From CAG-873 sp910578365 (GTDB lineage: Bacteria > Bacteroidota > Bacteroidia > Bacteroidales > Muribaculaceae): a stretch of 64,000 bases of DNA. Shown one piece after another: positions 62,300 through 64,000 of this stretch. Made by a program: the position numbers and the translations under genes. Location of the stretch: assembly GCA_951635545.1 (NCBI GenBank), contig OX620685.1, positions 2,418,001-2,482,000 of the forward strand, read 5' to 3'. The notes beneath the pieces are model-generated. The model was not told the DNA's origin and did no database searches. It worked only from the letters and a program-made list of their open reading frames with translations. The stretch's first letter is position 1, and each line of letters opens with the position of its first letter.

Positions 62300-62321
62300 C
62301 ATATACAATCCCACTGAATTT

Positions 62322-64000
62322 ATGACGATTGATTTAGACTACATAGAGCATTTGGCTGAAAACCATGAAGGTGTTGATGTCGAATTTAAGGAAACCACCG
62401 GACAGCTTAACCGTGGTATGGAGACATTATGCGGTATGTTCAACGGCTCCGGAGGTGTCGTTGTGTTCGGGGTATCGAACAAAGGCAAAATCATCGGACA
62501 GGAAATCGGCGACAAGACCACCCGTGAAATCGGGGAGGCAATCAATAAATTCGATCCGGCGGTTGACATTCAACCGATATATGTGCCGGTTGACAATTCC
62601 GACAAGTATGCCATAGTATTCCGGACAGATGGATTGGAGAGTGATAAGCCTTATATGTGGGATGGCAAACCATATCGCAGACATGACAGCGTTACAAGTG
62701 TCATGCCCCGCGAGAAATTCATCCGGCTTCATGAGCTTCAGCACGGATTGAAATACAAATGGGAGAATGAAGTGAATCAGAATCTGACCATTGATGATCT
62801 TGATGAACAGCTCATACACAATGTAATCCAGGGCGCTGTAAGGCGAGGCCGACTATCAAACGATGCCCTTAATGATACTGTGCCCATCGCTTTGTCACGA
62901 CTAAATCTGACTAAAGACGGAGCTGTATGCAATTCAGCGGCTGTATTGTTCGGGAAAGTTTTTTCCGATTATCCACAATGCAGGTTACGCCTTGCGCGGT
63001 TCAAAGGGGCCAGCAAGCAATATTTCATCGACAACCAACAACATGAAGGTAATATCTTTGAGTTGGTGGATGCGGCTATGGCTTTCTTCTTCAAGCATCT
63101 CAACCTTTCGGGTACGACGCATAATCGACTTTACAGAGAGGATAATCTTGAGATTCCGTATGATGCTTTGCGTGAAGCAGTTGTCAATGCATACTGTCAT
63201 ATGCGATGGGGATATGAGATCGCTACTGTGGGTATTGCGATTTACGATGACTGTATAGTAATTGAGAATGCTGGTCGCTTCCCAGTCAGAATCTCGCCAA
63301 ACACTCTGATGCGTAAGGAGGAAGAAGATCGTAAAAATACCTCAATGCCTCCGAATCCGGTAATTGCCAATGTCATGTATCTTGCCGGCCTCATCGAACA
63401 TTGGGGGCGTGGATTGTCAATGATGGCAAGACAATGTGAAGGTGCTGGATTGCCTGCTCCGGAATTCTATTGTGACGGTACTATCGTCAAAATTACTTTT
63501 ATGCGTCCCAAGAACACAGTGGACGTAAGTAGTAGCGCAAATAGTAGTGCAAGTAATAGTGCAAGTGATAGTACAAGTAATAGTACAAGTAATAGTACAA
63601 GTAATAGTACAAGTGATGGTACAAGTAGAGGTTCAGCTGCTGCAAGCTTGACCAAAGAGGGTAGGACAATCAAAATGTCTATATTGAAACTAATTGGGAT
63701 AATAGGAGAAGATTGGTTATCCCTACATGATATACTTGGAATCATGAGGCTTACGTCAAGGTTTTCATTTACAAAAACTTATCTAAAACCTGCGATATCG
63801 GCAGGTTTAGTTGCACTTGAAAATCCAGATAGCACGAATGCTCCAAACCAGAGATACGGATTGACTTTGAAAGGCAAAGCATTGTATTATGAACGTCTCT
63901 ATAACGAAAATGATGTTCAAAATGACCTGCAAAGAATAAAAGTTGACCCGCAAACCGATTTAGAGGGTCAAAATGACCTTCAAATAGTGGAAGATGGCCC
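62322..64000 (+). CDS. AlbA_2 (Schlafen-like) and HATPase_c_4 domain protein, 3' end outside window
   Basis: At least 559 residues; no stop before the window ends. The N-terminal AlbA_2 domain is visible (VEFKETTGQLNRGMETLCGMFNG-type segment, then GGVVVFGVSNKGKIIG, residues about 20-60). A GHKL-like HATPase_c_4 region follows (ALREAVVNAYCHM at about 284, then AGLIEHWGRGLSMMARQCE at about 358-376). Residues about 403-437 are a Ser/Asn/Thr low-complexity linker encoded by a 12-bp tandem repeat. A winged-helix-like part (ILKLIGIIGEDWLSLHDILG) comes after. Such proteins are thought to regulate transcription or act in defence-like modules; the role here is unknown. Confidence 0.82.
   Translation, partial: MTIDLDYIEHLAENHEGVDVEFKETTGQLNRGMETLCGMFNGSGGVVVFGVSNKGKIIGQEIGDKTTREIGEAINKFDPAVDIQPIYVPVDNSDKYAIVFRTDGLESDKPYMWDGKPYRRHDSVTSVMPREKFIRLHELQHGLKYKWENEVNQNLTIDDLDEQLIHNVIQGAVRRGRLSNDALNDTVPIALSRLNLTKDGAVCNSAAVLFGKVFSDYPQCRLRLARFKGASKQYFIDNQQHEGNIFELVDAAMAFFFKHLNLSGTTHNRLYREDNLEIPYDALREAVVNAYCHMRWGYEIATVGIAIYDDCIVIENAGRFPVRISPNTLMRKEEEDRKNTSMPPNPVIANVMYLAGLIEHWGRGLSMMARQCEGAGLPAPEFYCDGTIVKITFMRPKNTVDVSSSANSSASNSASDSTSNSTSNSTSNSTSDGTSRGSAAASLTKEGRTIKMSILKLIGIIGEDWLSLHDILGIMRLTSRFSFTKTYLKPAISAGLVALENPDSTNAPNQRYGLTLKGKALYYERLYNENDVQNDLQRIKVDPQTDLEGQNDLQIVEDG
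63528..63630 (+). repeat. 12-bp coding tandem repeat
   Basis: About eight imperfect copies of AGTAATAGTACA (variants AGTAGTGCA and GATAGTACA) encoding Ser-Asn-Ser-Thr. The unit is a multiple of three, so copy-number change would lengthen or shorten the linker without shifting the frame. Confidence 0.8.

Noticed and set aside
1..64000. CRISPR array
   Set aside because: No regularly spaced direct repeats with unique spacers were seen; the only tandem arrays are the 12-bp coding repeat and the short GTGGTGAC sites. No cas-like genes.

Overview
The window reads as a Bacteroidales chromosome, probably a gut Muribaculaceae-like organism (inference from core gene content and moderately high GC; not tested by search). 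Many genes are preceded by the Bacteroidota sigma factor box TAnnTTTG and Shine-Dalgarno signals are weak. Four zones are visible.

(1) 1-13.1 kb: the end of a prophage with a diversity-generating retroelement (DGR). A structural gene is followed by a very large fibre/adhesin gene (about 2252 codons if restored). Its C-terminal lectin-like domain carries a variable repeat (VR, 9246-9364). A template repeat (TR, 9526-9644) and a DGR-type reverse transcriptase (9854-11287) follow. All 14 TR/VR differences lie at TR adenines. The fibre gene is split by an IS4-family element (3934-5519) with an exact 8-bp target duplication. A small gene and a convergent tyrosine integrase close the prophage.

(2) 13.1-25.5 kb: a mobilizable integrative element stacked on the prophage at the 3' end of tRNA-Phe. 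It has an integrase, a Panacea/PemK-like toxin-antitoxin pair, an orphan HigA-like regulator, an HTH protein, a primase/helicase-like ATPase, a DUF3408-like protein, MobC and a MobP relaxase, plus an IS982-family insertion in an LRR gene. Both ends carry GTGGTGCCACCAG, and repeated GTGGTGAC motifs flank the ends as likely integrase or excisionase sites.

(3) 25.5-57.5 kb: ordinary core chromosome. It holds coaD-parE, a glycosyltransferase operon, greA-HIT-lipoprotein-UDG, a GT25 gene, an S41 protease-recQ-MBOAT-AlgJ-like operon, rfbC, a YciO/GNAT/acyltransferase/MscS operon, a cobalamin-riboswitch-controlled btuB-like receptor, an acyl-CoA synthetase, prfB with a programmed +1 frameshift, an alcohol dehydrogenase, and topA-pseudouridine synthase-tyrS.

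(4) 57.5-64 kb: accessory DNA. A MITE-like palindromic element, an IS3-family element and an IS4-family element abut with no spacer, followed by a PcfK-like remnant, a long non-coding tract and an AlbA_2/HATPase regulator that contains a 12-bp coding tandem repeat and runs off the window.

The most notable system is the DGR: its RT, TR and VR look intact and the VR looks heavily diversified, but the displayed domain has been severed from its putative virion anchor by the IS.
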